A stretch of 23,210 nt of DNA from DASSWG01 sp041689995 (GCA_041689995.1 JBDNFD010000144.1:1-23210); one strand, 5' to 3'. Numbered from the stretch's first letter, positions 8,018 through 16,895 are shown. Notes: generated by a model not told the origin, from the letters alone. Program-made: numbers and translations.

Positions 8018-8668
8018 ATGGCACAATCAAAAAACAACAAGAAATTTATGAACATGGTTTACGGCCTTGGAGCTTCTATTGTAATTATAGGGGCATTGTT
8101 CAAAATTCTTCACTTTCAAATAGGTCCGTTAACAGGAGGAGTGATGTTGACCATTGGATTGGTAACCGAAGCAATTGTATTTGCTATTTCGGCTTTTGAA
8201 CCAGTGGACGATGAATTGGATTGGGCACTTGTTTACCCTGAATTGGCAGGAGGGGCAAACGGGAGAAAAACCGAAGCGGAACTTCTAGACGAACAAGGCT
8301 TGTTATCCAAGAAACTCGATGAAATGCTGAAAGAAGCAAAAATCGATGGTGTCTTAATGAGCAGTTTGGGCGACAGCATTAAAAGTTTTGAAGAGGCTGC
8401 AAAGAATATGACACCCACCATAGATGGAATCGCTTCACAGAAAAGATATAGCGAGGAACTTACCCTTGCCGCAGCACAAATGGAATCATTGAACAATTTG
8501 TACAAAGTTCAGTTGGAATCCTCAAGTCGACAATCCGCTGTTAATGAAGCTGTTACAGAGAATGCGGAAAGACTAAAAGAACAAATGGAATCATTGACAA
8601 CCAATCTTTCTTCCCTGAATGGTGTTTATGGTGGAATGTTGTCCGCTATGAACCGACCAAACGCCTAA
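8018..8668 (+). CDS. gldL: Gliding motility/T9SS inner-membrane motor stator GldL
   Basis: A 216-residue inner-membrane protein. Seen: two transmembrane helices (about 14-34 and 38-60) in an N-terminal hairpin, then a cytoplasmic, largely helical, probably coiled-coil domain (about 85-210) rich in Glu, Lys and Gln. Charged residues inside the membrane match those described for Flavobacterium GldL with a shift of two: Lys29 and His32 in helix 1, Glu51 in helix 2 and Glu61 at its end. Known: GldL forms a pentamer around two GldM helices and uses the proton-motive force to drive rotation; the helix-2 Glu is essential. The gene lies 41 bases before gldM. Confidence 0.97.
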   Translation: MAQSKNNKKFMNMVYGLGASIVIIGALFKILHFQIGPLTGGVMLTIGLVTEAIVFAISAFEPVDDELDWALVYPELAGGANGRKTEAELLDEQGLLSKKLDEMLKEAKIDGVLMSSLGDSIKSFEEAAKNMTPTIDGIASQKRYSEELTLAAAQMESLNNLYKVQLESSSRQSAVNEAVTENAERLKEQMESLTTNLSSLNGVYGGMLSAMNRPNA

Positions 8669-8709
8669 TTTAATCAAACAATATTAACCTATCTAAAAAA
8701 TATATATAA

Positions 8710-10263
8710 ATGGCAGGAGGAAAACAAAGCCCAAGACAGAAGATGATCAACCTCATGTATTTGGTGTTTATTGCAATGTTGGCACTTAATATTTCCAAGG
8801 AAGTATTGAATGCTTTCGGAGAAGTAAATAACAGTCTTGAAGAAAACAATATGCAAACAACGCAACGAAATTCTGCGTTGATGGCAAGTCTTTCTGAAAA
8901 AGCATCGGAACAACCGGAAAAATATGGTCCTTTAAAAGATAAAGCGGCACAAGTTTCAGCAATGGGACAAGAGCTCGTGAATTATATCGAAAAGATCAAA
9001 ATTGATTTATTGTCAAATTTGAAAAAAAACGACGAAGGGGAATATGAGTACAGAGAAATGGATAAATCAGATTTCTTAGATAATAAATTTTTTAAGAACG
9101 ATAAAGTTTCTCCAGAAGGACAAAAATTAGTCGATAGAATCAATGCTTATCGCGAAGGGGTAAAATCTGTGGTTACCGATCCAGCAGTAAAAGCTGAAGT
9201 TAATAAAAAATTTGATACTTCTCCAATAAAAGGAACAGATGGAGGGACACAACCTTGGTTACGCAAAAATTACGAAGGTTTCCCAATGATTGCTTCTTTA
9301 ACGAAATTGACTCAAATTCAATCTAATATTAAAAATACTGAATCTGAAATTTTATCCAGTATGATGCAGGGTCAATTGATCAGTGAAGTTTCTATGTCCA
9401 AGTATCAAGCAATTGTTGTTCCGGATAAAACAGCTTTTTTTAATGGAGAAAACTTTACTGGAACAGTAGTTTTAGGTCGTTTTGATAATACCCTTAGCTT
9501 CGATAAAATTATTGTAAACGGAAAAGAAATTGAAAGCACACAAGCCGGACAAGTAGCACTGGATTTTCCTGCAGGAAATGTGGGGGAACAGGATATCAAA
9601 GGGGAGCTTCAGTTTAAAGAAGGCGATTCCATCGTGAAAATTGCGATCGAAACTTCTTACACCGTCATCCCAAAACCAAATGCTGCCGTTATTTCCGCGG
9701 ACAAAATGAACGTGGTTTACAGAGGTGTACAAAACCCGATGACTATTTCTGTACCCGGAGCAAGTGATGTTAGCGCGAGCGCACCAGGCTTACGACAAGC
9801 TTCTGGTGCTGGTAAATATATGATGGATGTTACCAACGTAAAAGCGTACGAGGTCAATATTAAAGTAAACGCCAAATTACCCGGTGGTTCTCCTTTTTCT
9901 GACAGCAAAACATTCCGCATAAAAGAGATTCCACGACCTTCTGGAACTGTTAGGGGTCAAATGATGGAAGGCGGGCCTATACAAATGCAACGTGCAGGAT
10001 TGGCAAAATCCACAGTTTCTGCTACCATTCCAAACTTCGATTTCGAATTGAACCTTAGTATTTCCGGGTTTAGCATTCGTGTAGAAGGGGAACGTACCAT
10101 TGTTGTGAACGGCCAGCAATTAAACCAAGCTGCTAAAAATGTTTTGCAAAGCGCCAAACGTGGGGCTTCTGTTCAAATTTTTGACATAAAAGCGAGTATT
10201 TCCGGGAATAGCGGTTACAAATTGCCATACGTATCGCCTATTTTTATTGAGTTGAAAGATTAA
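8710..10263 (+). CDS. gldM: Gliding motility/T9SS motor and periplasmic shaft protein GldM
   Basis: A 517-residue single-pass inner-membrane protein. Seen: the highly conserved start MAGGKQSPRQKMINLMYLVF, with Arg9 and Tyr17 (residues reported to matter in the GldLM motor), one transmembrane helix (about 12-32), then a long periplasmic part with a helical first region and beta-rich later domains; the sequence ends SPIFIELKD. Known: two GldM copies pass through the GldL pentamer, and their four periplasmic domains reach toward the GldK/GldN ring to pass on energy for secretion and gliding. gldN starts 13 bases after the stop, indicating tight operon coupling. Confidence 0.97.
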   Translation: MAGGKQSPRQKMINLMYLVFIAMLALNISKEVLNAFGEVNNSLEENNMQTTQRNSALMASLSEKASEQPEKYGPLKDKAAQVSAMGQELVNYIEKIKIDLLSNLKKNDEGEYEYREMDKSDFLDNKFFKNDKVSPEGQKLVDRINAYREGVKSVVTDPAVKAEVNKKFDTSPIKGTDGGTQPWLRKNYEGFPMIASLTKLTQIQSNIKNTESEILSSMMQGQLISEVSMSKYQAIVVPDKTAFFNGENFTGTVVLGRFDNTLSFDKIIVNGKEIESTQAGQVALDFPAGNVGEQDIKGELQFKEGDSIVKIAIETSYTVIPKPNAAVISADKMNVVYRGVQNPMTISVPGASDVSASAPGLRQASGAGKYMMDVTNVKAYEVNIKVNAKLPGGSPFSDSKTFRIKEIPRPSGTVRGQMMEGGPIQMQRAGLAKSTVSATIPNFDFELNLSISGFSIRVEGERTIVVNGQQLNQAAKNVLQSAKRGASVQIFDIKASISGNSGYKLPYVSPIFIELKD

Positions 10264-10276
10264 AAAAACATTGATT

Positions 10277-11170
10277 ATGAACATGAAAAACCTTCTTTTG
10301 TTGGCTGCCGGATTATTGACGGGCTCAGTTACTTCCGCTCAGATCAATATTCTGAATGCCAAGAGCCCAGACGAAATTGGCGTGAGGCCGCCGGAGCAAT
10401 CTGTCATTGACAATAATGACGCTCCGTTACCTTACGGGTATGTGAATGAACGCGATATTATGTGGGCAAAAACCACGTGGGAACTAATTGATTTGGATGA
10501 AAGGGCAAACTTACCTTTATATTATCCGATCGACACCAATAATATTGGTTCTGAAAGAAGGTCTTTATACCACGTGCTCACTCAAGGTATTAAGTCGGGG
10601 AAAATCAAAAATATCTATGCCGATTCATATTTCAACCAAAAATTGACCTTACAAGATTTGGACGCTACTTTATCTCGAAAGGATACTTTAGATCAAGGAT
10701 ATACACAAATTAATGCTGGGGAAACGATAGATGACCAATATATTATTACCACGAACATTACTGCCGCAGATGTTATGGAATATCATGTTCGTGGATATTG
10801 GTATTTCGATACGCGTCGCGGAGCATTGCGTTACCGATTGATCGCGATCGCACCAGTTACTCCTGATGCCTATGCAAAAAGCAAGGGAATGGAATCTTCT
10901 GTGGAATTGTTTTGGGTATTTTATCCAGATGCACGTAATGCGTTCCATGATGCCATTGTATTCAATAGTAATAATACCGCACAGCCCCTTTCCTTCGATG
11001 ATTTATTAAATTCCAGAAGGTTTAATGGAGTGATCTATAAAACGGATAACGTGCAGGGCGACCGTGCAATTGAAGATTACATTTCCAATAATGCCTTGAT
11101 GCAATTACTAAAATCGGAAGAAATCAAAGAATCCATCCGCGACTTCGAAGCCAATATGTGGAATTATTGA
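10277..11170 (+). CDS. gldN: Gliding motility/T9SS ring protein GldN
   Basis: A 297-residue periplasmic protein. Seen: a signal peptide (MNMKNLLLLAAGLLTGSVTS, cleavage near TSAQ), then a GldN/PorN-type domain with the conserved early segment YVNERDIMWAKTTWELIDL and later EDYISNNALMQLLKSEEIKE. I chose the ATG at 10277 over a TTG six bases upstream; an ATG at 10283 is a second option. Known: GldN binds GldK to form the periplasmic ring and contacts GldM. It is last in the operon, followed 26 bases later by a strong intrinsic terminator. Confidence 0.95.
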   Translation: MNMKNLLLLAAGLLTGSVTSAQINILNAKSPDEIGVRPPEQSVIDNNDAPLPYGYVNERDIMWAKTTWELIDLDERANLPLYYPIDTNNIGSERRSLYHVLTQGIKSGKIKNIYADSYFNQKLTLQDLDATLSRKDTLDQGYTQINAGETIDDQYIITTNITAADVMEYHVRGYWYFDTRRGALRYRLIAIAPVTPDAYAKSKGMESSVELFWVFYPDARNAFHDAIVFNSNNTAQPLSFDDLLNSRRFNGVIYKTDNVQGDRAIEDYISNNALMQLLKSEEIKESIRDFEANMWNY

Positions 11171-11196
11171 TTTTTCAATAAAATAAACCAATGAAG

Positions 11197-11222
11197 ACGC
11201 CCTATTTTTAGGGCGTTTTTTT
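11197..11222 (+). terminator. Intrinsic terminator of the gldKLMN operon
   Basis: ACGCCCTA (11197-11204) and TAGGGCGT (11209-11216) form a perfect 8-bp GC-rich stem with a TTTT loop, followed by a run of seven T (11216-11222). It sits 26 bases after the gldN stop. Confidence 0.92.
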
Positions 11223-11525
11223 ATGGGTTTATGTAAATATATATACGATTTCATAAATGTCAGAAGGTAAAACACTCACAACATTTTGAATATATTTATA
11301 TGATAATGAATAAAATATGAAATGTAATTTTTTCTGATCGACCAACCGCAGTCAAGAACTTTCCTATTCAAAAATAGGTTTCGACTGCGCTCAACCTATC
11401 ATAACTACTTATCTCTATATTATCAAAATACCAAAATTTCAATAAACATACTCTATGCCTACCTTGCAAGAATCGCCTATTTTCAAAATCAATAAAACGA
11501 CAAAGAATCTTTTCATGTAATAAAT
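11223..11525. other. Gene-free AT-rich spacer between gldN terminator and the FAD gene
   Basis: No credible coding frame was found here. The first half is plain AT-rich DNA; the centre holds the nested inverted repeat described separately. The last 100 bases should contain the promoter of the oxidoreductase gene, but no good TTTG / TAnnTTTG pair was seen. Confidence 0.5.
11347..11389. repeat. Nested inverted repeat of a GACTGCG-type intergenic element
   Basis: The outer arms CGCAGTC (11347-11353) and GACTGCG (11383-11389) are exact reverse complements. The inner arms CCTATT (11363-11368) and AATAGG (11373-11378) form a second hairpin with a CAAA loop. The flanks are partly complementary too (CCAAC / CTCAACC). 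The right arm reads TTTCGACTGCGCTCAACC, which from memory resembles a dispersed repeat common between genes in flavobacteria. It could be a transcript-end or RNA-stability element. Confidence 0.6.
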
Positions 11526-12578
11526 ATGTTTGATTATTTACTTATCGGCTTTGGTCTGGGAGGTTTGCACCTTGCGCATATCTTAGAAGAAAATGACAAA
11601 ACATTTGTTGTTTTGAACGATGATAGCCAAAAAGCTTCCAGAGTTGCGGGCGGGTTATGCAATCCGGTTATTTTGAATAAATTTTCACTGGTTTGGAACG
11701 GAGAACAAAATATGCAAATAGCCGATGAAACCTACCGAACTTTAGAAAAAAAACTGGGATTGCAAGTTCATTTTGAAATGCCGATTCATCGCAAAATTGA
11801 TTCTAAAAAAGAACAACTCAAATGGCTTTCCGTTTCTAAGGAACAAAGATTAGCCAAATTCCTTAATCCGAATTTAATTCCCGAACACCAACATATTCCT
11901 TCGAACTATCAGTTTGGGGAAGTAATGCGATCAAAAATTATCCGAATCCCCGAATTATTGGATTCCTATGTGGAATATTTGACCAAAAAGAAAAAATATA
12001 TCTCCACGAGTTTCGAACATTCTGCCTTGGAGATCAAAAAAGAACATTTAATTTATAAAAATTTACAGGCTAAGAAAATTATCTTTTGTGAGGGTTTTGG
12101 ATTGAAACAAAATATCTTTTTTAATTATCTACCACTTTCGGGGAACAAAGGCGAATATTTAATTATCCTTGCGCCGAAACTGAAGTTGATGGAAACGATT
12201 AAATCTTCTTTCTTTTTAATCCCGCTTGGAAATGATCACTATAAATTTGGAGCTACCTATGAACGTGAATTTGAGAATCAACTTCCTACAGAATCTACCA
12301 AAAAAAGGCTCACCTCCGCTTTGGAAGAACTCATTGATTACCCCTACTCCATTGTCGACCAGGTAGCCGGGGTTCGGCCAATCACGCCAGATAGACAACC
12401 ACTTATTGGTCAACATCCTGAATATCACCAGATGTTTATTTGCAATGGTTTTGGAAGCCGAGGAATTTTAAATGCTCCTACAATGGCCAAGGAATTGATG
12501 GCATATATGGAACAAGGAACACCAATTTCACCAGAAATCAATATAGCTCGATTTCGAAAAAAATGGTTTAAACGATAA
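11526..12578 (+). CDS. FAD-dependent oxidoreductase, D-amino-acid oxidase (DAO) superfamily
   Basis: A 350-residue cytosolic flavoprotein. Seen: a Rossmann dinucleotide motif at the extreme N-terminus (IGFGLGG, residues 7-13, pattern GxGxxG), followed by a second strand VVLND (28-32) and the family segment AGGLCNPVI (41-49). The C-terminal FAD-binding signature is AGVRPITPDRQPLIG (281-295) and NGFGSRG (307-313). Both resemble glycine oxidase (ThiO) and the oxidase part of MnmC, but no methyltransferase domain is present and the substrate cannot be read from the sequence. From memory, genes of this type often follow gldN in flavobacteria, but here a terminator and a 300-base gap separate them. 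It converges on the thioredoxin-like gene with a 21-base gap. Confidence 0.88.
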   Translation: MFDYLLIGFGLGGLHLAHILEENDKTFVVLNDDSQKASRVAGGLCNPVILNKFSLVWNGEQNMQIADETYRTLEKKLGLQVHFEMPIHRKIDSKKEQLKWLSVSKEQRLAKFLNPNLIPEHQHIPSNYQFGEVMRSKIIRIPELLDSYVEYLTKKKKYISTSFEHSALEIKKEHLIYKNLQAKKIIFCEGFGLKQNIFFNYLPLSGNKGEYLIILAPKLKLMETIKSSFFLIPLGNDHYKFGATYEREFENQLPTESTKKRLTSALEELIDYPYSIVDQVAGVRPITPDRQPLIGQHPEYHQMFICNGFGSRGILNAPTMAKELMAYMEQGTPISPEINIARFRKKWFKR

Positions 12579-12599
12579 AAATTCAGCAGAATATACTAA

Positions 12600-12896
12600 T
12601 TACAGAAAGGAATTTATAATAGAAATCAAGCTATTGGCATCCTGTTCCCCACTTTGGCGCCATTTCATTTCACCACCTTTGTACAGAACCATGGTCGGCA
12701 AGCCTTTGATTCGCAATGCTTCAGCCAGTTGGTTGTTTTTATCCACATCGATCTTAATTACTTTTGCTTTATCGCCCAAGGCTGCGGCGACATCGCGCAA
12801 CACGGGCTGCATTTCTTTCGAGGATTCGTCCCAATCTGTATAAAAGCCCAATAAAACGGGCACGTCCAGATCTATCAATTCTCCAAATTTCGCCAT
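12600..12896 (-). CDS. Thioredoxin-fold protein lacking the CxxC active site
   Basis: A 98-residue protein with the full thioredoxin layout. Seen: strand VPVLLGFYT, then WDESSK (22-27) where thioredoxins have WCGPCK, helix EMQPVLRDVAAAL, strand KVIKIDVDKNN, the conserved cis-proline segment GLPTMVLYKGG (Pro67), and a C-terminal helix. There is no cysteine anywhere in the protein, so it cannot carry out dithiol-disulfide exchange. Known: non-catalytic thioredoxin folds can act as binding or chaperone modules. Inference: it is a binding partner or scaffold; the target is unknown. The preserved rest of the fold argues against a pseudogene. It has its own promoter in the gap after the metallophosphoesterase gene. 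Confidence 0.88.
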   Translation of the reverse strand: MAKFGELIDLDVPVLLGFYTDWDESSKEMQPVLRDVAAALGDKAKVIKIDVDKNNQLAEALRIKGLPTMVLYKGGEMKWRQSGEQDANSLISIINSFL

Positions 12897-12918
12897 TTTT
12901 TTTTCAATAATAGTTGGC

Positions 12919-12950
12919 TAAATGTAATTCAAGTAATAAAAACCACCAAA
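12919..12950 (-). promoter_or_regulatory. Promoter for the thioredoxin-like gene
   Basis: On the minus strand TTTG (12950-12947) and TACATTTA (12926-12919) are spaced by 20 bases. The -33 half is exact and the -7 half has one mismatch to TAnnTTTG. It ends 22 bases before the ATG at 12896. Confidence 0.6.
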
Positions 12951-12973
12951 ATTTTGGGAAATTGTTAAGAGCC

Positions 12974-14224
12974 CTAAGCATTTTTGGTTTTTCTCAATTC
13001 AATAATCGTTATTTCTGGCCAGATACCCACTCTTCCCGGATATCCCAAATAACCCAAACCGCGATTCACATTAAGATATCTTCCAAATTCTTTATAAATT
13101 CCGGCCCAATGTGGGTAGCGATATTGAATAGGGCTCCACCGAAACCAGCCAGGAATCTCCACCCCAAACTGCATTCCGTGCGTATGTCCACTCAATGTAA
13201 GTTGATAATTTTTTTCATCGCTTCTCAGTCTATCCGCCCAATATGAAGGATCATGACTCAACAAAATTTTAAAATCGGTTTTTTTAAGTCCTTTCCCTGC
13301 AATGTCAATATCGCCCTTTTTGATAAATGCACCAGAACCCCAATTTTCCACCCCAACAATAGCGATTTTGAAGCCATTTTTTTCGATAAATCGATGTTCG
13401 TTCAGCAATAAATCCCAACCCAAATTCTTATGAACAACTTTTAGATCTTCGAGGTTTCTTTTCTTCTCCCCTTCCGAAGGCCATTCAAAGTAATCACCAT
13501 AATCATGATTTCCAAAAATTGAAAAAACACCATCTTTTGCTTTGATTGCACCAAAAACATCCATCCACTTATACATTTCGTCCGATCTATTGTTCACCAA
13601 ATCCCCGGTAAACATTACCGCATCGGATTTTGCATCATTTATCATGGAAATCGCTCCTTTCACTTGCTTCTTACTGTCAAAACTTCCACAGTGAATATCG
13701 CTAATGTGAGTAATTCGGTAACGGTCAAATTCATCGGGAAGATCATCAAATTCCAATATATGCGTGATTTTCTTGAAATTATATTTCCCCCAATACATTC
13801 CATAAAGCAGTGAAAAAAATGGAATTGCCGCAATTCCGAGAGCAAGTGTGCTCACAAATTTTCTTCTAGAAGGAAAGTGAAATTCACCATTGGAAACAAA
13901 TTTAGAATATGTTCCCATAAAAAAACGAACCACATCTTCGCCAAACAAGAATAAAATCAAAAAGATTTTTGCCAGTAAAAAACTAAACAAAATTCCCAAG
14001 GCATAACTTTTCGGGCCAACATAGACATTTCCACTATTTGGCTGTGCCCACCAATAAATAAAATTTCCAAAAACCACTAAGGAAATCAGGATATACGCAT
14101 ACATTGCGAAGTTGCTTTTGGCCACGGTTCTAAACGCCTGAAAAGCATAAATATCAATGAGAATATAAATGACAACAAAAAAAATCCAGCGCATAAAAAT
14201 GAATTGGTTAAACCACAAAATCAT
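12974..14224 (-). CDS. Membrane metallophosphoesterase with internal twin-arginine motif
   Basis: A 416-residue protein. Seen: three transmembrane helices (about 13-30, 42-60, 74-96), then SRRKF (119-123) followed by a fourth hydrophobic segment (about 124-142), then a calcineurin-like phosphoesterase domain. Its metal motifs are complete: DIH (176-178), GD (207-208), GNHD (238-241), SHD (323-325) and GHTH (346-349). Known: the catalytic domain resembles YkuE/YaeI-type enzymes, and Bacillus YkuE is exported by the Tat pathway. Inference: the SRRKF motif before the last helix could be a Tat signal that places the metal-loaded enzyme domain in the periplasm after Sec inserts the first three helices. 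The substrate is unknown; a lipid headgroup or nucleotide phosphodiester is possible. Starts at 14224 or 14194 (MRWIFF) are both possible. It lies 37 bases downstream of cphA, so it is probably co-transcribed with it. Confidence 0.9.
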   Translation of the reverse strand: MILWFNQFIFMRWIFFVVIYILIDIYAFQAFRTVAKSNFAMYAYILISLVVFGNFIYWWAQPNSGNVYVGPKSYALGILFSFLLAKIFLILFLFGEDVVRFFMGTYSKFVSNGEFHFPSRRKFVSTLALGIAAIPFFSLLYGMYWGKYNFKKITHILEFDDLPDEFDRYRITHISDIHCGSFDSKKQVKGAISMINDAKSDAVMFTGDLVNNRSDEMYKWMDVFGAIKAKDGVFSIFGNHDYGDYFEWPSEGEKKRNLEDLKVVHKNLGWDLLLNEHRFIEKNGFKIAIVGVENWGSGAFIKKGDIDIAGKGLKKTDFKILLSHDPSYWADRLRSDEKNYQLTLSGHTHGMQFGVEIPGWFRWSPIQYRYPHWAGIYKEFGRYLNVNRGLGYLGYPGRVGIWPEITIIELRKTKNA

Positions 14225-14261
14225 CCGTTCCTTTATCGAAACTTAATTCTTCCACAAAAAT

Positions 14262-16895
14262 TTATCCAGTCGGGAACATGTTCATGGTTTCGTTCTCCTT
14301 CAATTTCTGTACCAGTTCTGCGGAAGTTTGGACTTCATCGCTGCACAATACAATCAGGGAACCCATTTTGGCATTATTGACCGCATATAAAATCGCTTCC
14401 TTTTCGGAAGGAATGACGGTAATCTTTTTATCGGGACATTTGGACCTTATTCCTTCTTCCAATGTTGATACAATTTCTTCAGAGGTTTTCCCCCGCAAAT
14501 CCTTATCCAATCTAATAATGATTTCATCAAACATTTCTGCGGCGATCAACCCCATTTTTTTGGTATCTTCAATTCTTCGATCCCCAATTCCCGCAACGAT
14601 TCCCACTTTAACCACGGCGTCGAGCTTGTCCGTAAATTTCTGAAGTGCCCGCATTCCCGAGGGATTATGGGCATAATCCAACAGAAATCGAAAATTTTCA
14701 AAATGAAACATATTTAATCGGCCCGGGGTTTGAGAGGCAGAGGGAAGAAATGTTTCCAATGCGGCCTTCATATCGGTGATACTCATTCCCTGTATATTAC
14801 CAGCAATAACCGCCGGTAGGATATTTTCGATCATAAAGTCGACTTTCCCACCATAGGTCAACGGAATATCAGAAGTTTTCATAATCCGCATTTTCCAAGG
14901 TCCACGACAAAGTGTCACATATCCGTTTTCATAAATCGCCGTGATTCCCCCCGCCTTCTGAAGTTTTTCTATTCTAGGATTGTTTTCATCCATGGAAAAT
15001 AAGGCCACATTACAACGAAGGTCTTCGCCCATCTTATACACCAAATCGTCGTCCGCGTTCAAAATAGCATATCCATCGCGCAACACGGTTTCGGGCACCA
15101 CTTGTTTTACCCTTGCAAGCTGTTCGAGAGTTTGTATTCCCTTTAGTCCCAAATGATCTCCTGAAACATTGGTGACAATTCCAATATCACATTTTGAAAA
15201 CCCAAGGCCCGCACGCAATATTCCGCCTCTAGCACATTCCAAAACGGCGAAATTCACTGTGGGATCCCTGAGCACAAATTCCGCACTCGCAGGACCGGTA
15301 CAATCTCCAGCCATCATCAAGCGGTTTTGAATATACACTCCTTCTGTGGTAGTATAACCAACACGAGAACCCGTCATTTTGGCCATGTGCGCAATTAATC
15401 GGGTAGTTGTGGTTTTTCCATTTGTTCCAGTAACTGCCACGATTGGAATGCGGCCGGTATTGAATTTCTCGGGAAATAATTTATCGATTACTGGCGAAGC
15501 AACATTTCGAGGAAGTCCTGTAATTGGAAATAAATGCATTCTAAATCCCGGTGCAGCGTTCACTTCCAAAACTACCCCACCTGTTTCTGCCAGTGGTTTG
15601 CTTATGTTTTTGGTGATCACATCTATTCCACATATATCCAAATCAATGATTTTTGATATCCGTTCAGCCATTTCAATATTAGATGGGTGTACAATATGGG
15701 TGACATCTTCAGAAGTCCCACCCGTGCTCAAATTTGCGGTATCTTTCAAAATCACTTTTTCCCCTTTCGGCGGTACGGACGATTTGGTATAACCATGTTC
15801 TTGCAAAATCAGCTTGGTGAGATCATTGATGGTGATTTTCGTAAGCATTTTTTCATGACCGAAACCTCGGTTTGGATCGCTGTTCACTTTATCGACTAAC
15901 TTCTTAATGCTTGATCTGCCGTCGCCCACAACATGTGCAGGAGTGCGTTTAGCGGCCGCAATGAACGTATTGTTGATCACCAAAAGCCGATAATCATGAC
16001 CTACAACATATTTTTCGACTATCAGCTTGTGAGAAACTTTTTTTGCGATTTTAAAAGCTTTTTCCGCATCTTCCTTCGAATTTATATTCACGGTAATTCC
16101 ACGGCCATGATTACCGCCAATAGGTTTGACGACCAATGGAAAACCTATTGTGCCGCATGCATCTTGAAGATCGCTTTTCCTGTCAATGATTAACCCGTTT
16201 GCAACTGCCACTTTTGCTTCTTCCAATAAGTGTTTCGTATCTTCCTTGTCACAAGCCAGTTCCACACCAATGCCGCTTGTTTCACTGGTAATGGTTGCCT
16301 GAATTCTTTTTTGATTTGCACCGTAACCAAGTTGGCACAACGAGTTTCTGTTCAATCGGATCCAAGGGATTCCTCTTCCTTCGGCTTCTTCAATAATAGA
16401 TTCCGTGCTCGGTCCCAAACGATCAGCTTCACGCAGTTCGCGCATTTCCTGAATATCATTCTCTAAATCGTATTTTTCATCCGAAATCAAGGCTTCACAA
16501 ATACGCACGGCAGCCTTTGCAGCATAGCGACCCACACTGGCCTCAATATAGGAAAACATCACATTATAAACTCCTTTTTCCCCATAGCCACGAGTTCTTC
16601 CAAATCCGGTATTCATTCCGGCCAAAGTTTGGATTTCCAATGCAATGTGTTCAATCACATGACCCATCCAGGTACCTTTGTCCACTCGAAAGAAAAATCC
16701 TCCTTCCTTATCTTCCGAACAATGGTGCGAATATAAACTGGGAAGAAGATTTTTCAACCTATCCCCAAAACCTTCGATGCTATTGGTGGGACGCTCTTCC
16801 ATTTCCCCTATATCCAATACCATCACAATTAATTTATGTCGATCTATGGACCAGTAATTCGGCCCCCGCAATGTGTTTATTTCCCTTATTTTCAT
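14262..16895 (-). CDS. cphA: Cyanophycin synthetase
   Basis: An 877-residue enzyme that builds multi-L-arginyl-poly-L-aspartate without a ribosome, using two ATP per Asp-Arg unit. Seen: an N-terminal domain (about 1-160) typical of CphA; an ATP-grasp domain (about 210-475) with KPIGGNHGRGI (257-267), TGGTSEDVTH (391-400) and EVNAAPG (444-450), which adds Asp to the backbone; and a Mur-ligase-like domain (about 480-870) with the P-loop VTGTNGKTTTT (488-498), LECARGG (552-558) and DYAHNPSG (740-747), which adds Arg to each side chain. The length matches CphA1 enzymes, and both ATP sites look intact, so it is not the shorter CphA2 type. It is divergent from cphB across 104 bases, and the metallophosphoesterase gene follows. 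Confidence 0.97.
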   Translation of the reverse strand: MKIREINTLRGPNYWSIDRHKLIVMVLDIGEMEERPTNSIEGFGDRLKNLLPSLYSHHCSEDKEGGFFFRVDKGTWMGHVIEHIALEIQTLAGMNTGFGRTRGYGEKGVYNVMFSYIEASVGRYAAKAAVRICEALISDEKYDLENDIQEMRELREADRLGPSTESIIEEAEGRGIPWIRLNRNSLCQLGYGANQKRIQATITSETSGIGVELACDKEDTKHLLEEAKVAVANGLIIDRKSDLQDACGTIGFPLVVKPIGGNHGRGITVNINSKEDAEKAFKIAKKVSHKLIVEKYVVGHDYRLLVINNTFIAAAKRTPAHVVGDGRSSIKKLVDKVNSDPNRGFGHEKMLTKITINDLTKLILQEHGYTKSSVPPKGEKVILKDTANLSTGGTSEDVTHIVHPSNIEMAERISKIIDLDICGIDVITKNISKPLAETGGVVLEVNAAPGFRMHLFPITGLPRNVASPVIDKLFPEKFNTGRIPIVAVTGTNGKTTTTRLIAHMAKMTGSRVGYTTTEGVYIQNRLMMAGDCTGPASAEFVLRDPTVNFAVLECARGGILRAGLGFSKCDIGIVTNVSGDHLGLKGIQTLEQLARVKQVVPETVLRDGYAILNADDDLVYKMGEDLRCNVALFSMDENNPRIEKLQKAGGITAIYENGYVTLCRGPWKMRIMKTSDIPLTYGGKVDFMIENILPAVIAGNIQGMSITDMKAALETFLPSASQTPGRLNMFHFENFRFLLDYAHNPSGMRALQKFTDKLDAVVKVGIVAGIGDRRIEDTKKMGLIAAEMFDEIIIRLDKDLRGKTSEEIVSTLEEGIRSKCPDKKITVIPSEKEAILYAVNNAKMGSLIVLCSDEVQTSAELVQKLKENETMNMFPTG

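Noticed and set aside
10271..10276. TTG start for gldN
   Set aside because: An ATG six bases later gives a normal signal peptide; the TTG adds nothing.
14238..14245. TAAGTTTC on the minus strand as a promoter for the metallophosphoesterase gene
   Set aside because: One mismatch to the -7 consensus and no -33 element at suitable spacing. Co-transcription with cphA is simpler.
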